Of a stretch of 64,000 nucleotides of DNA, positions 24,098 to 31,815 are shown piece after piece (positions within the stretch are counted from its first letter, which is position 1; the number at the start of each line of letters is the position of its first letter). Under the pieces are notes generated by a model, which did not search any database, was not told the DNA's origin, and saw nothing but the letters and a program-made list of their open reading frames with translations. The position numbers and the translations under genes are program-made. Origin of the DNA: Pannonibacter indicus (lineage in GTDB: Bacteria; Pseudomonadota; Alphaproteobacteria; Rhizobiales; Stappiaceae); assembly GCF_001418225.1 (NCBI RefSeq), contig NZ_LIPT01000009.1, positions 1-64,000 on the forward strand, given 5' to 3'.

Positions 24098-24925
24098 TCA
24101 GCGGCCGATGCGCGAGAGCACATCCGCCTTCAGGAAGCGTTCGATGACCAGCATGAAGCCGACGGAGGGGATCAGGAGGATCAAGGCGGTGATGGCGGCG
24201 ATCTGGTAATTGCCGCCCATGCTGGCGTTGAACATCAGGATCGGCAGGGTCGAGATATCCGGCGCACCGACGAAATAGGTGCCGGTGAACTCATCGATGC
24301 TGTCGAGGAAGACGAAGATCGACGCGGCCATCAGCCCCGGAAAGGCCTGCGGCAGGGTGATGTCACGGAAGGTGCGCAGGGGCCCTGCCCCGAGGTTGCG
24401 CGCGGCTTCCTCCATGCTGCGGTCCACGGCGCTGAAAGAGGCCGTGGCAATCCACACCGCATAGACAAGACCGGGCAGCGAATGCACCAGCACCACGCCG
24501 AAAAGCGTGCCGTTGAGCCCGAGGCCGTAAAAGATCGCGGCGATGTTGACGAAGATCGGCAGCGACGGGAAAGCCTGCGGCAGCAGGAAGATCAGCATGA
24601 TGAAGCTGCGGGCCGGCAGCGCCAGCCGCGCCAGCGCGTAGCCGGCCGGAATGGACAGAGCCATCGAGAGGCCGACGGTCGCCGCCGCGATGGAAACGGA
24701 GTTCCACAGCGACTCCCACGCCCCCGCACGCGGCCGGAACACCCGGCCCCAGAACTCGAAGCCCCAGCGGGTGGGCCACTGGTTGGGATAGAACCACTGT
24801 TCGGCAAAGGCCCAGATGGCCAGATTGGTCAGCGGGCCGAAGACGATAAAGGCCACCAGTCCCATGGCAAGGGCAAGGCCGAGGGTGGCGCCCGCCTTGC
24901 GGGCGAAGAGTGAGAGAGTGGTCAT
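24098..24925 (-). CDS. ABC transporter permease (binding-protein-dependent, type I)
   Basis: This inner-membrane permease has 275 residues and six hydrophobic segments. The EAA loop is EAARNLGAGPLRTFRDITLP-like, near residue 185. The start at 24,925 overlaps the stop of the partner permease. The pair belongs to the spermidine/putrescine-, iron- and phosphonate-type MetI family rather than the sugar type. It acts with the partner permease, the ATPase at 27,252 and the binding protein at 26,073. Confidence 0.86.
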   Translation of the reverse strand: MTTLSLFARKAGATLGLALAMGLVAFIVFGPLTNLAIWAFAEQWFYPNQWPTRWGFEFWGRVFRPRAGAWESLWNSVSIAAATVGLSMALSIPAGYALARLALPARSFIMLIFLLPQAFPSLPIFVNIAAIFYGLGLNGTLFGVVLVHSLPGLVYAVWIATASFSAVDRSMEEAARNLGAGPLRTFRDITLPQAFPGLMAASIFVFLDSIDEFTGTYFVGAPDISTLPILMFNASMGGNYQIAAITALILLIPSVGFMLVIERFLKADVLSRIGR

Positions 24926-25821
24926 TGGCCTGCCTTTGCCTTGAGCGTCATGCGCAGGTAAGCCCAGGCTGCCACTGCCGTCAGCAGATAGGAGAACAGG
25001 CCGAGCGCATTGGCAACCGCATAGTCGCCGTAATAGGTGACCCGGTGGGCCATCATCGCGGTCATCATGGTGGGATTGCCGGAGATCAGCATGGCGGGCA
25101 CGGACAGCACCGACATGATGGTGACAAGCGACAGCACCAGCGCCACCAGCAGCTGCGGGCGCACCTGAGGCAGCACGATATCGAACAGGCAGCGCAGCCG
25201 CCCTGCCCCGAGATTGCGCGCCGCCTCGATGGTGGACCGGTCGAGCGAGGCCATCGCCCCGGCCAGCAGCAGCGTGACGAAGGGGATCTGCTTCCAGGCA
25301 AAGGTCAGGACAAGGCCGCGCCAGTCGAGCAGGCTTTGCGCCGCCGCCGCATCCAGCACCCCGGCATCCACCAGCAGCGTGTTCAGCATGCCGTTGCGGG
25401 CCAGGAACGAGCGCGCCGTCTGCCCGGCGACGATGAAGGGAATGAACAGCGGCCAGCGGTAGAGCCAGCGCAGCAGCGGCACAGCCCAGCGGCTTTCGCC
25501 CAGCGTCAGATAACCGGCGATGGCGATCGAGGCGGCTGCAATCAGCGCCAGCGAGGCAAGCGCGACAAGAATGGAGAAGATGATATCACCGCTGTAGAAC
25601 TCCAGCGCCTTGGCGATATTGGCCGTCGAAAAGCTGCCATCGCCATCCTGAAAGGCGGTGACGAGCGAACGCAGCAGCGGCGCGGCATAAAGCAGGCCGA
25701 TGGCCGTCAGCGCGGGCGCAACGAGCAGCAGCCCGGCGCCCATGCCCGCCCAGCGGCTGAACAGCCCGCGCGCGGCGGTCTGTCCGGTCCGCAGCGTGTC
25801 AGCGGCAGAATGTGCAGTCAT
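24922..25821 (-). CDS. ABC transporter permease (partner subunit)
   Basis: This 299-residue type I permease has an EAARNLGAGRLRCLFDIVLP loop in the second half and six main helices. The start at 25,821 (MTAHSAADTL) has AGAGGAAA about 8 nt upstream. The reading frame is open back to 26,193 but the extension runs through the intergenic repeat and G-tract and is not protein-like. It overlaps the next permease by ATGA. A run of 13 G residues lies 114-126 bp upstream, between this gene and the binding-protein stop. It is therefore in the transcript leader but not in the coding frame. Confidence 0.85.
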   Translation of the reverse strand: MTAHSAADTLRTGQTAARGLFSRWAGMGAGLLLVAPALTAIGLLYAAPLLRSLVTAFQDGDGSFSTANIAKALEFYSGDIIFSILVALASLALIAAASIAIAGYLTLGESRWAVPLLRWLYRWPLFIPFIVAGQTARSFLARNGMLNTLLVDAGVLDAAAAQSLLDWRGLVLTFAWKQIPFVTLLLAGAMASLDRSTIEAARNLGAGRLRCLFDIVLPQVRPQLLVALVLSLVTIMSVLSVPAMLISGNPTMMTAMMAHRVTYYGDYAVANALGLFSYLLTAVAAWAYLRMTLKAKAGQ

Positions 25822-25934
25822 GAGGCATTTCCTCTGAGCCGGATTGTCCGCACTGCGGCCCCGGCCTGTTCCCTGAAAGGCAGATGCCCGGCCCGGCGGG
25901 GAGCCGGGCCAGACGGGATTGGAAGAGTGGCTGC

Positions 25935-25947
25935 GGGGGGGGGGGGG
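25935..25947. repeat. Homopolymer tract of 13 G
   Basis: Thirteen consecutive G residues lie in the gap between the binding-protein stop (26,073) and the permease start (25,821). Such tracts slip during replication and are also prone to sequencing error. It is the only homopolymer of this length I noticed. Confidence 0.8.
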
Positions 25948-25982
25948 CAGGTCAGACTGACGGCAAGCTTCAGCCTCCCCTT

Positions 25983-26023
25983 CGTCATCCGGCCAAGCGC
26001 AGCGCGAGCCGGGATGACGCCGG
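25983..26023. repeat. REP-like repeat family 2, short copy 2
   Basis: CGTCATCCGGC and GCCGGGATGACG arms flank the sequence CAAGCGCAGCGCGA, giving a single stem-loop of about 41 bp. It matches the left end of the copy at 34,967 (CGTCATCCGGCCAAGC..AGCGCGAGCCGGGA). It sits inside the ABC operon, between the binding-protein and permease genes. Confidence 0.7.
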
Positions 26024-26072
26024 TCAGGAAACCCTTTGATCCGAACCGCCGGTGCCCCCCGCAAGTCACCCC

Positions 26073-27218
26073 TTACTTGGCGACGTACTTCTCGTAGGCT
26101 TCCAGAATGGCCGCGAAGTACTTGGCCTGCGGCATGGACCAGCCGCGCTCGGCCAGCGTTTCCGGCGTCACGTCGGCAAACAGGCGGTTCCATTCGGCAT
26201 CCGTCAGCTCGCTCTTGACGTTCTGCGGATCGATGCCGGGGAACCAGTTGAAACGGCGCACGATGCCGTCAGCCTGCACAGCCGGGCTGGTGGCGAAGGC
26301 GATGAACTCCTTGGCGAGTTCCGGCTGCGCCGCCTTGGCCGGCACCGTGTAATACATCGGCTGGCCCGGCATGCCCGGCGACAGGATCATCAGCTTCAGG
26401 TTCGGGTTCAGTCGGCCATCGGCAACCCAGGTGTAGAACATGTCCATCCACACCGGGCCCATGGCGATTTCGCCGCGGTTCATGGCATCCAGCGTGCCGG
26501 CGTTGCCGGGGGTCATGACAACGCTCTGGTTGAAGTCGCGCAGCGAGGTGAGTGCCGGCTCCCACTTGGCAGCCACATCGTCAGCCCACGGCCCGTTGCG
26601 GATTTCGTCGGCCGTGCCGGAGAAGGCATACATCCAGCCGAAGACAAAGCCGACGCCGGCCATGCCGCCGGTGATGCCGTTGTAGCCGAACTTGCCCGGG
26701 TTTTCCTTCACCCACTTGGCCAGTTCCTCATAGGACTGCGGCGGGTTGGCGATCACGTCCGGATTGTAGGCGATGGCGATCTGGCTGTGGAACATCGGCA
26801 TGACATAGCCGGAGACATTCACGCCAAGCGAGTTTTCTGCCGTTTCGCGGGTGACGAGCTTGGCGGTGGCGAGACCATCACGGTAGCTCGACAGCAGCTT
26901 TTCCTCGACCATCTTGCCGGCCATGCGCTGATGCACGACGGCAACGTCCACATCCCACACGTCCTTGCCCTTCTGGGCGTCGATCTTTTCATAGATCGCC
27001 TGGCTGCCGCCATCGCCCGGGCCGGTGCCGACCGCGCGCACGGTCACGCCCGGATGGGTCTCCTCGAACTTCGGTCCAAGATAGTCGTTGATGTAATCCA
27101 CCATGTTGGTGTCACCGGCGGTGATCACCGTCAGGGTCTGGGCCGACACGCTGGTCGCCAGAGCCGTCGTGAGGGTCGTGGCTGCCAGCATGCTGGCAAG
27201 GGCAATCCTGAGTTTCAT
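26073..27218 (-). CDS. ABC transporter substrate-binding protein
   Basis: This 381-residue exported protein belongs to the bacterial extracellular solute-binding family 1 (spermidine/iron/phosphonate-like). A signal peptide ends near SVSAQT. The mature start is LTVITAGDTNMVDYINDYLG, followed by FEETHPGVTVRAVGTGPGDGG. The ATG at 27,218 has AGGGAAG 7-8 nt upstream. It is the second gene of the operon after the ATPase. Its ligand is not evident; the metallophosphoesterase at the end of the operon hints at a phosphorus compound. The permeases follow after a 251-nt spacer that carries a repeat and a G13 tract, so the binding protein may be made in excess. Confidence 0.84.
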   Translation of the reverse strand: MKLRIALASMLAATTLTTALATSVSAQTLTVITAGDTNMVDYINDYLGPKFEETHPGVTVRAVGTGPGDGGSQAIYEKIDAQKGKDVWDVDVAVVHQRMAGKMVEEKLLSSYRDGLATAKLVTRETAENSLGVNVSGYVMPMFHSQIAIAYNPDVIANPPQSYEELAKWVKENPGKFGYNGITGGMAGVGFVFGWMYAFSGTADEIRNGPWADDVAAKWEPALTSLRDFNQSVVMTPGNAGTLDAMNRGEIAMGPVWMDMFYTWVADGRLNPNLKLMILSPGMPGQPMYYTVPAKAAQPELAKEFIAFATSPAVQADGIVRRFNWFPGIDPQNVKSELTDAEWNRLFADVTPETLAERGWSMPQAKYFAAILEAYEKYVAK

Positions 27219-27251
27219 GACTGTCTTCCCTGAGGTTCGTGAGTGGGAAAA

Positions 27252-28310
27252 TTAGTGCCGTGTCTCCAGCACAGCCCCGTGGAGCGTGCCCTGAAGCAGG
27301 CGGTTTTCGGCATCGAAGCTCATCAGCATGGATGCCGGAACGGTGAGGGACGCATCAGCGCCCGCAGCGATGGGCACGGGCGAGCAGCCCGACAGGCTCT
27401 CCCCGGCAGAATCAATGGTGATCTGGTAGTTGCCGCCCGCATAGGCGCAGGCGCTGACCTGCCCCTTGCGCAGCAGCGCCGGGCCTTCGGGCAGAACCTC
27501 TGCCGAAGTGAACGCGCGTGCAACTTCAGTGCGGAACCCGGCAATCTTCGCAGACGCCGCAACCGGATCGCCATGGCGGGAGGCGGTGACATTGCCGACA
27601 CCGAGAAACTCAGCCGCCTCAAGATCGGCCGGGGCGCTGTACAGCTCCTCGGGGCTCGCCACCTGCACGATCTGCCCCTTGCGCATCAGGACGATACGGT
27701 CGGCCATGGCCAGCGCCTCGTCCTGGTCGTGGGTGACCATGATGGTGGTGATGCCGACCTTCTGCTGCAGGCGGCGCAGCTCGCCGCGCAGGCTTCGGCG
27801 GATGGAGGCGTCGAGGTTCGACAGCGGCTCATCCAGCAGCAGCAGCGGCGGGTCGATGATCAGCGCCCGGCCCAGAGCCACGCGCTGGCGCTGGCCGCCA
27901 GACAGGCTGGTGACGGCGCGGCCGCCATAGCCCTCAAGGCCCAACAGCGCCAGAACCTCTTCGGCACGCCGCTCCCGTTCAGCCTTGCCAAGGCCGCGCA
28001 GCTTCAGCGGATAGGTCAGGTTTCCAGCCACAGACATATGCGGCCACAGGGCATAAGATTGGAACACCATGGCCGTCTGGCGCGCCTCGGGCGCAAGACC
28101 GGCGATGGAGCGTCCGCCCACGGTGATGTCTCCTGCGCTCAGCGGGGCGAACCCCGCGATGGAGCGCAGCAATGTTGTCTTGCCGCAGCCTGAAGGGCCA
28201 AGCAGGCAGGTAAAGGTGCCCGCAGGCACCTCCAGCGAGATGCCGTCGAGAATGAGAGACTGCCCAAGGCGAATGGACACCTCCTCCAGTGACAGCGCTT
28301 CAGTTCCCAT
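27252..28310 (-). CDS. ABC transporter ATP-binding protein (PotA/UgpC type)
   Basis: This 352-residue ATPase has Walker A GPSGCGKTT, Q-loop MVFQSYALWPHM, signature LSGGQRQRVALGRAL, Walker B LLLLDEPLSNLD and the switch His in TMVTHDQDEA. A C-terminal TOBE-like domain starts at about residue 265. The start at 28,310 has GGAGGGG 5 nt upstream; an open extension to 28,427 runs through the LacI-type operator and is rejected. It is the first gene of the five-gene operon and is divergent from the LacI-family regulator. Placing the ATPase first is less common than placing the binding protein first. Confidence 0.9.
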   Translation of the reverse strand: MGTEALSLEEVSIRLGQSLILDGISLEVPAGTFTCLLGPSGCGKTTLLRSIAGFAPLSAGDITVGGRSIAGLAPEARQTAMVFQSYALWPHMSVAGNLTYPLKLRGLGKAERERRAEEVLALLGLEGYGGRAVTSLSGGQRQRVALGRALIIDPPLLLLDEPLSNLDASIRRSLRGELRRLQQKVGITTIMVTHDQDEALAMADRIVLMRKGQIVQVASPEELYSAPADLEAAEFLGVGNVTASRHGDPVAASAKIAGFRTEVARAFTSAEVLPEGPALLRKGQVSACAYAGGNYQITIDSAGESLSGCSPVPIAAGADASLTVPASMLMSFDAENRLLQGTLHGAVLETRH

Positions 28311-28323
28311 GGGGACCCCTCCA

Positions 28324-28341
28324 ATTGAAAGCGCGTTCAAT
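28324..28341. promoter_or_regulatory. LacI-type operator ATTGAAAGC-GCGTTCAAT
   Basis: This 18-bp palindrome with one mismatched pair lies 14 bp before the ATPase start. The symmetry and the GC centre fit LacI/GalR-family operators. The divergent LacI gene is the obvious candidate ligand. Confidence 0.65.
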
Positions 28342-28410
28342 CTATGTTCAGTGCATGACGGTTTTATGTCAACTCCATTTGCAAAGAGCCGTTTTTTGTG
28401 CGATGCAAAG

Positions 28411-28428
28411 TATGAACGCGTTTGCAAG
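28411..28428. promoter_or_regulatory. Second LacI-type operator around AACGCGTT
   Basis: TATGAACGCGTTTGCAAG has a perfect 8-bp core palindrome and lies 17 bp before the lacI-family gene start. Together with the site at 28,324-28,341, about 87 bp apart, it would allow looping and autoregulation. Confidence 0.55.
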
Positions 28429-28444
28429 TTGAGCCGGAGAAGGA

Positions 28445-29434
28445 ATGCGCGTCACCGCCGATGATGTTGCCGAAGCCGCAGGCGTTTCCCGCGCCATGGT
28501 ATCCCGCGCCTTTACCGAAGGGGCACCGATTGCCGCCCGCAAGCGCGCCCATGTGCTCGCGGTGGCAGAATCCCTCGGCTACCGCCCCAACCGCATCGCC
28601 CGCGGCCTCACCGGCAGCCACACCGGCCTCATCGCCCTTGTGGTCGGCGCCGTCTCCCGCCCCTATGAGGCCTGGCTCCTGGACACCATGAGCCGGGAAA
28701 TCCGTGCCGCCCGCAACTGGCCGCTGCTGCTGCAGGTGCAGCCGGGCGATGAACTGGACAATGCGCTGGAAGACGCCCTCGCCTATCAGGTGGACGGAGC
28801 GATCGTTGCCGCCGGATCCGTCAGCCCGGCGCTGGCCGAACGCTGCCGCAACTCCGGCGCGCCGATTGTCATGGTCGGGCGCATCATGCCGGGCGGGGAT
28901 ACGGATGCCGTGTGCTGCGACAACCGGCTGGGGCTGGAGCTGCTGGTGGATCATCTGGCATCAAGCGGCCGCAAAAAGCTCGCATGGATCGGCGGCACGC
29001 CGGAAACCTTCTCCAACATCGAGCGGCATGACGGCCTGATGCAGGCGCTGGCCCGGCGCGGCATGAAGCTCTTGGCCGCACGTCAGGGCGACTATTCCGT
29101 CGACAGCGGCCTTGCGCAGGCCCTCACCCTGCTGACGGCGCCGGAAAAGCCCGATGCCATCCTCTGCGGCAATGATGCCATGGCCCTTGGTGCCATCGCC
29201 GCCGCCCGCCGCCTTGGCCTCAGCGTGCCCGGTGACGTGGCTATTGCCGGTTTTGATGATATCCCCGCCGCCGCGTGGGAGCCGTATCAGTTGACCACCG
29301 TGCGCAATCCGGTGCTGGAAACCACCCGCGAGGCGCTCCGCCTCCTGCGCCAGCGCATTGATGGCCACGGCGAAACCGGCAGCGCCGAAATCGTCCGCCT
29401 CGCCCCGGAACTGGTCATCCGCCAGAGCGCCTGA
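28445..29434 (+). CDS. LacI/GalR-family transcriptional regulator
   Basis: This 329-residue regulator has an N-terminal LacI helix-turn-helix (residues 2-25: VTADDVAEAAGVSRAMVSRAF) and a hinge helix region with YRPNRIARGL. A periplasmic-binding-like effector domain with AIVAAGSVSP, DNRLGLELLVDHL and CGNDAMALGAIAAARRLGL follows. GCCGGAGAAGGA precedes the ATG. It is divergent from the five-gene ABC/metallophosphoesterase operon, with two LacI-type operators in the 134-bp gap, so it very probably represses that operon until its ligand is present. Confidence 0.9.
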   Translation: MRVTADDVAEAAGVSRAMVSRAFTEGAPIAARKRAHVLAVAESLGYRPNRIARGLTGSHTGLIALVVGAVSRPYEAWLLDTMSREIRAARNWPLLLQVQPGDELDNALEDALAYQVDGAIVAAGSVSPALAERCRNSGAPIVMVGRIMPGGDTDAVCCDNRLGLELLVDHLASSGRKKLAWIGGTPETFSNIERHDGLMQALARRGMKLLAARQGDYSVDSGLAQALTLLTAPEKPDAILCGNDAMALGAIAAARRLGLSVPGDVAIAGFDDIPAAAWEPYQLTTVRNPVLETTREALRLLRQRIDGHGETGSAEIVRLAPELVIRQSA

Positions 29435-29508
29435 GGCGGAACGGCCCGCTTCGCTGCTCTGGCAAGACCGGTCTTCTCCCCTGCCTGCACAACAAAAATT
29501 CCCGTCCG

Positions 29509-29536
29509 TGATCCGCCCGGCTGGGCGCAGCGTAAG
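29509..29536 (+). promoter_or_regulatory. Sigma-E (ChrR-controlled ECF) type promoter for the FAD/DUF1365/CFA operon
   Basis: TGATCC (29,509-29,514), a 16-bp spacer and CGTAAG (29,531-29,536) lie 74 bp before the flavoprotein start. The same architecture occurs before the SDR and chrR genes. It agrees with what I recall of promoters read by the RpoE/ChrR group (ECF11) of alphaproteobacteria. Confidence 0.65.
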
Positions 29537-29609
29537 ATCTCGCAATACAAGGCATTTCCCCGCTGCCCCCACCTTTGGGACACCCCGTCCCGCATGACAA
29601 GGAAACAGA

Positions 29610-30911
29610 ATGCGGATTGCAGTCATCGGTTCCGGTATCTCGGGCAACAGCGCAGCCTGGGCCCTCAGCGGCCATCACGACATCACCGTTTACGAAAAGC
29701 GCCTGCGCCCCGGCGGGCACAGTGCCACCGTCGATATCGATTACGATGGCGCCGCCATTTCGGTGGACACGGGCTTCATCGTCTACAATGAGCTGAACTA
29801 CCCGAATCTGACCGCACTCTTTGCCCATCTGGGCATTGCCACCGAGGCGAGCGACATGAGCTTTGCCCTATCGGTGGATGAAGGCCAGCGCGAATGGTCA
29901 GGCACCAACCTGCGCACCATCTTCGCCCAGCGGCGCAACATGGTCTCGCCGCGCTTCCTGTGGATGCTGCGCGAGATCCTGCGCTTCAACCGTCAGTGCG
30001 CCGCAGACCTCGCCTCGGGCTATCTGACGGGCATGAGCCTTGGCGATTACATGCGCGCCCGCAAGTTCTCCACCGCCTTCATTGAAGACTATCTGGTGCC
30101 GATGGGTGCGGCGATCTGGTCCACCCCGGCCTCCGAAATGCTGGCCTTCCCGGCCGCTTCCTTCGTCTCCTTCTTCGAGAATCACCGGCTGATCAACTTC
30201 GACCGGCCGCAGTGGCGCACGGTGTCCGGCGGCAGCCGCAACTATGTGCAGCGCCTGCTGGAGCCGCTGCGCGGCCACGTGCGCCTCGGCTCGCCCGTCA
30301 CCAGCATACGCCGGGCAGACGGCAAGGTGCATGTGCGCGATGCCTCAGGCCACGAAGACATGTTCGATCACGTCATTCTCGCCAGCCACACGGACCAGAC
30401 ATTGGCCATGCTGGATGATGCGAGCGACGACGAGCGCTGCATTCTCTCGGCCATCCGCTACCGGCCCAACACGGTCTATCTGCACCGGGACGAAAGCCTG
30501 ATGCCCAAGCGCAAGAGCGTGTGGGCGTCCTGGAACTATCTCGCCCGCACCGGCTCGGCGGAAGGAACGGATGTGGCCGTGTCCTACTGGATGAACCGGC
30601 TGCAGAACATCGACACCAGCCGCCCGCTGTTCGTCACCCTCAATCCCCCGCATGAGCCGCGCGAGGATCTGACCTTCGCCCGCTTCACCTATGACCATCC
30701 GCAGTTCGACGCGGGCGCACTGGCGGCCCAGCAGCAACTCTCGCGGATACAGGGCGTGGCCAACACGTGGTATTGTGGAGCCTGGCAAGGGCACGGCTTC
30801 CATGAGGACGGTCTTGTTTCCGGCCTCAAGGTTGCCACTGCCCTTGGCGCGGAACTTCCATGGCGCTCTGCGGCGGCTGGCTCGTCCGGCCTCGCGGAAG
30901 CTGCCGAGTAA
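29610..30911 (+). CDS. FAD-dependent amine-oxidase-like protein (photooxidative-stress cassette)
   Basis: This 433-residue flavoprotein has an N-terminal dinucleotide motif GSGISGNSAAW (residues 7-17) and the second motif EKRLRPGGHSATV of the phytoene-desaturase/amine-oxidase superfamily. A C-terminal FAD closure follows: WYCGAWQGHGFHEDGLVSG. No signal peptide is seen. It is the first gene of a three-gene operon with a DUF1365 protein and a CFA-synthase-like methyltransferase. In Rhodobacter sphaeroides a comparable set belongs to the RpoE/ChrR singlet-oxygen regulon and to methylated or furan fatty acid synthesis. I infer action on membrane-lipid acyl chains; the exact reaction here is unknown. 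A sigma-E-type promoter lies 74 bp upstream. Confidence 0.82.
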   Translation: MRIAVIGSGISGNSAAWALSGHHDITVYEKRLRPGGHSATVDIDYDGAAISVDTGFIVYNELNYPNLTALFAHLGIATEASDMSFALSVDEGQREWSGTNLRTIFAQRRNMVSPRFLWMLREILRFNRQCAADLASGYLTGMSLGDYMRARKFSTAFIEDYLVPMGAAIWSTPASEMLAFPAASFVSFFENHRLINFDRPQWRTVSGGSRNYVQRLLEPLRGHVRLGSPVTSIRRADGKVHVRDASGHEDMFDHVILASHTDQTLAMLDDASDDERCILSAIRYRPNTVYLHRDESLMPKRKSVWASWNYLARTGSAEGTDVAVSYWMNRLQNIDTSRPLFVTLNPPHEPREDLTFARFTYDHPQFDAGALAAQQQLSRIQGVANTWYCGAWQGHGFHEDGLVSGLKVATALGAELPWRSAAAGSSGLAEAAE

Positions 30912-30924
30912 GACAGGACGCAGC

Positions 30925-31815
30925 ATGGCGGCGCACAGAAAGACGGACGGGCACGCCCCGACCCGCGTGAGCGGCAACGGCCCGGCCCCGGCGGAGGCGG
31001 CAAGCCTCTATGCCGGACAGGTCATGCATGCGCGCATGAAGCCTGTGCCGCACCGCTTCAGCTATTCCGTCTTCAGCCTGCTGATCGATCTGGACAGGCT
31101 GAAGGACGCGGACCGGCAGAGCTGGTTCTTTTCCCATCGCCGCTTCAATCTTCTGTCCTTCCACGAGAAGGACCATGGCCCCCGTGACGGCTCGGATCTC
31201 AGGGCGCATGTGGACCGGTTGCTGGCGGAGAAGGGCGTGGCCCGCCCCGCACGTGTCCTGTTGCTGTGTTATCCGCGCATGCTGGGCTACGTGTTCAACC
31301 CGCTCAGCGTCTATTACGCCTATGACGGCGAAGGCACGCTGACCGGCATCGTCTATGAGGTGCGTAACACCTTCGGCGATCTGCACACCTATGTGGCGCC
31401 CGTGACAGCGGATCAGGTGAGCGAGGCGGGCATCCGGCAGACGCAGGACAAGCAGTTCTACGTCTCGCCCTTCCTCGACATGGTGCAGACCTATCACTTC
31501 CGCATGATGCCGCCGGGGGAGACCGTGCGCGTGCGGATTCTCGAGACTGACCCGGACGGCCCTTCGCTGGCCGCGACCTTCCACGGCCATCACAACAGTT
31601 TGACCGGCCGCGTCATCCTGCGCGAATGCCTGAGGATGCCTTTCATGACCCTCAAGGTCATGGGCGGCATTCATTGGGAGGCCTTGAAGCTTTGGCTCAA
31701 GGGGATACGTTTTCATTCAAAGACATCTGCCACCGCAGCTGCGGCAGGCAGCGGCGCGCAACAGGCCCAAAAGGCAAATGCGCCCGCAGATACTGAAATT
31801 TACGGGAAAGCCTGA
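30925..31815 (+). CDS. DUF1365 family protein
   Basis: This 296-residue protein of the DUF1365 family is identified by MHARMKPVPHRFSYSVFSLL at the start, LLCYPRMLGYVFNPLSVYY in the middle, and FYVSPFLDMVQTYHFRM near the end. The ATG at 30,925 has AGGAC 7 nt upstream; the open frame further 5' overlaps the flavoprotein gene in another phase. The stop shares a base with the CFA gene start (TGATG). Family members nearly always occur between a flavin amine oxidase and a CFA-like methyltransferase. The biochemical role is not established as far as I know; involvement in acyl-chain modification is inferred from context. The 35-residue C-terminal tail is Ala- and Gln-rich and probably disordered. 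Confidence 0.85.
   Translation: MAAHRKTDGHAPTRVSGNGPAPAEAASLYAGQVMHARMKPVPHRFSYSVFSLLIDLDRLKDADRQSWFFSHRRFNLLSFHEKDHGPRDGSDLRAHVDRLLAEKGVARPARVLLLCYPRMLGYVFNPLSVYYAYDGEGTLTGIVYEVRNTFGDLHTYVAPVTADQVSEAGIRQTQDKQFYVSPFLDMVQTYHFRMMPPGETVRVRILETDPDGPSLAATFHGHHNSLTGRVILRECLRMPFMTLKVMGGIHWEALKLWLKGIRFHSKTSATAAAAGSGAQQAQKANAPADTEIYGKA

Noticed and set aside
25822-26193. N-terminal extension of the ABC permease
   Set aside because: It would translate the REP-like element and the G13 tract and overlaps the binding-protein gene. AGAGGAAA precedes the internal ATG.
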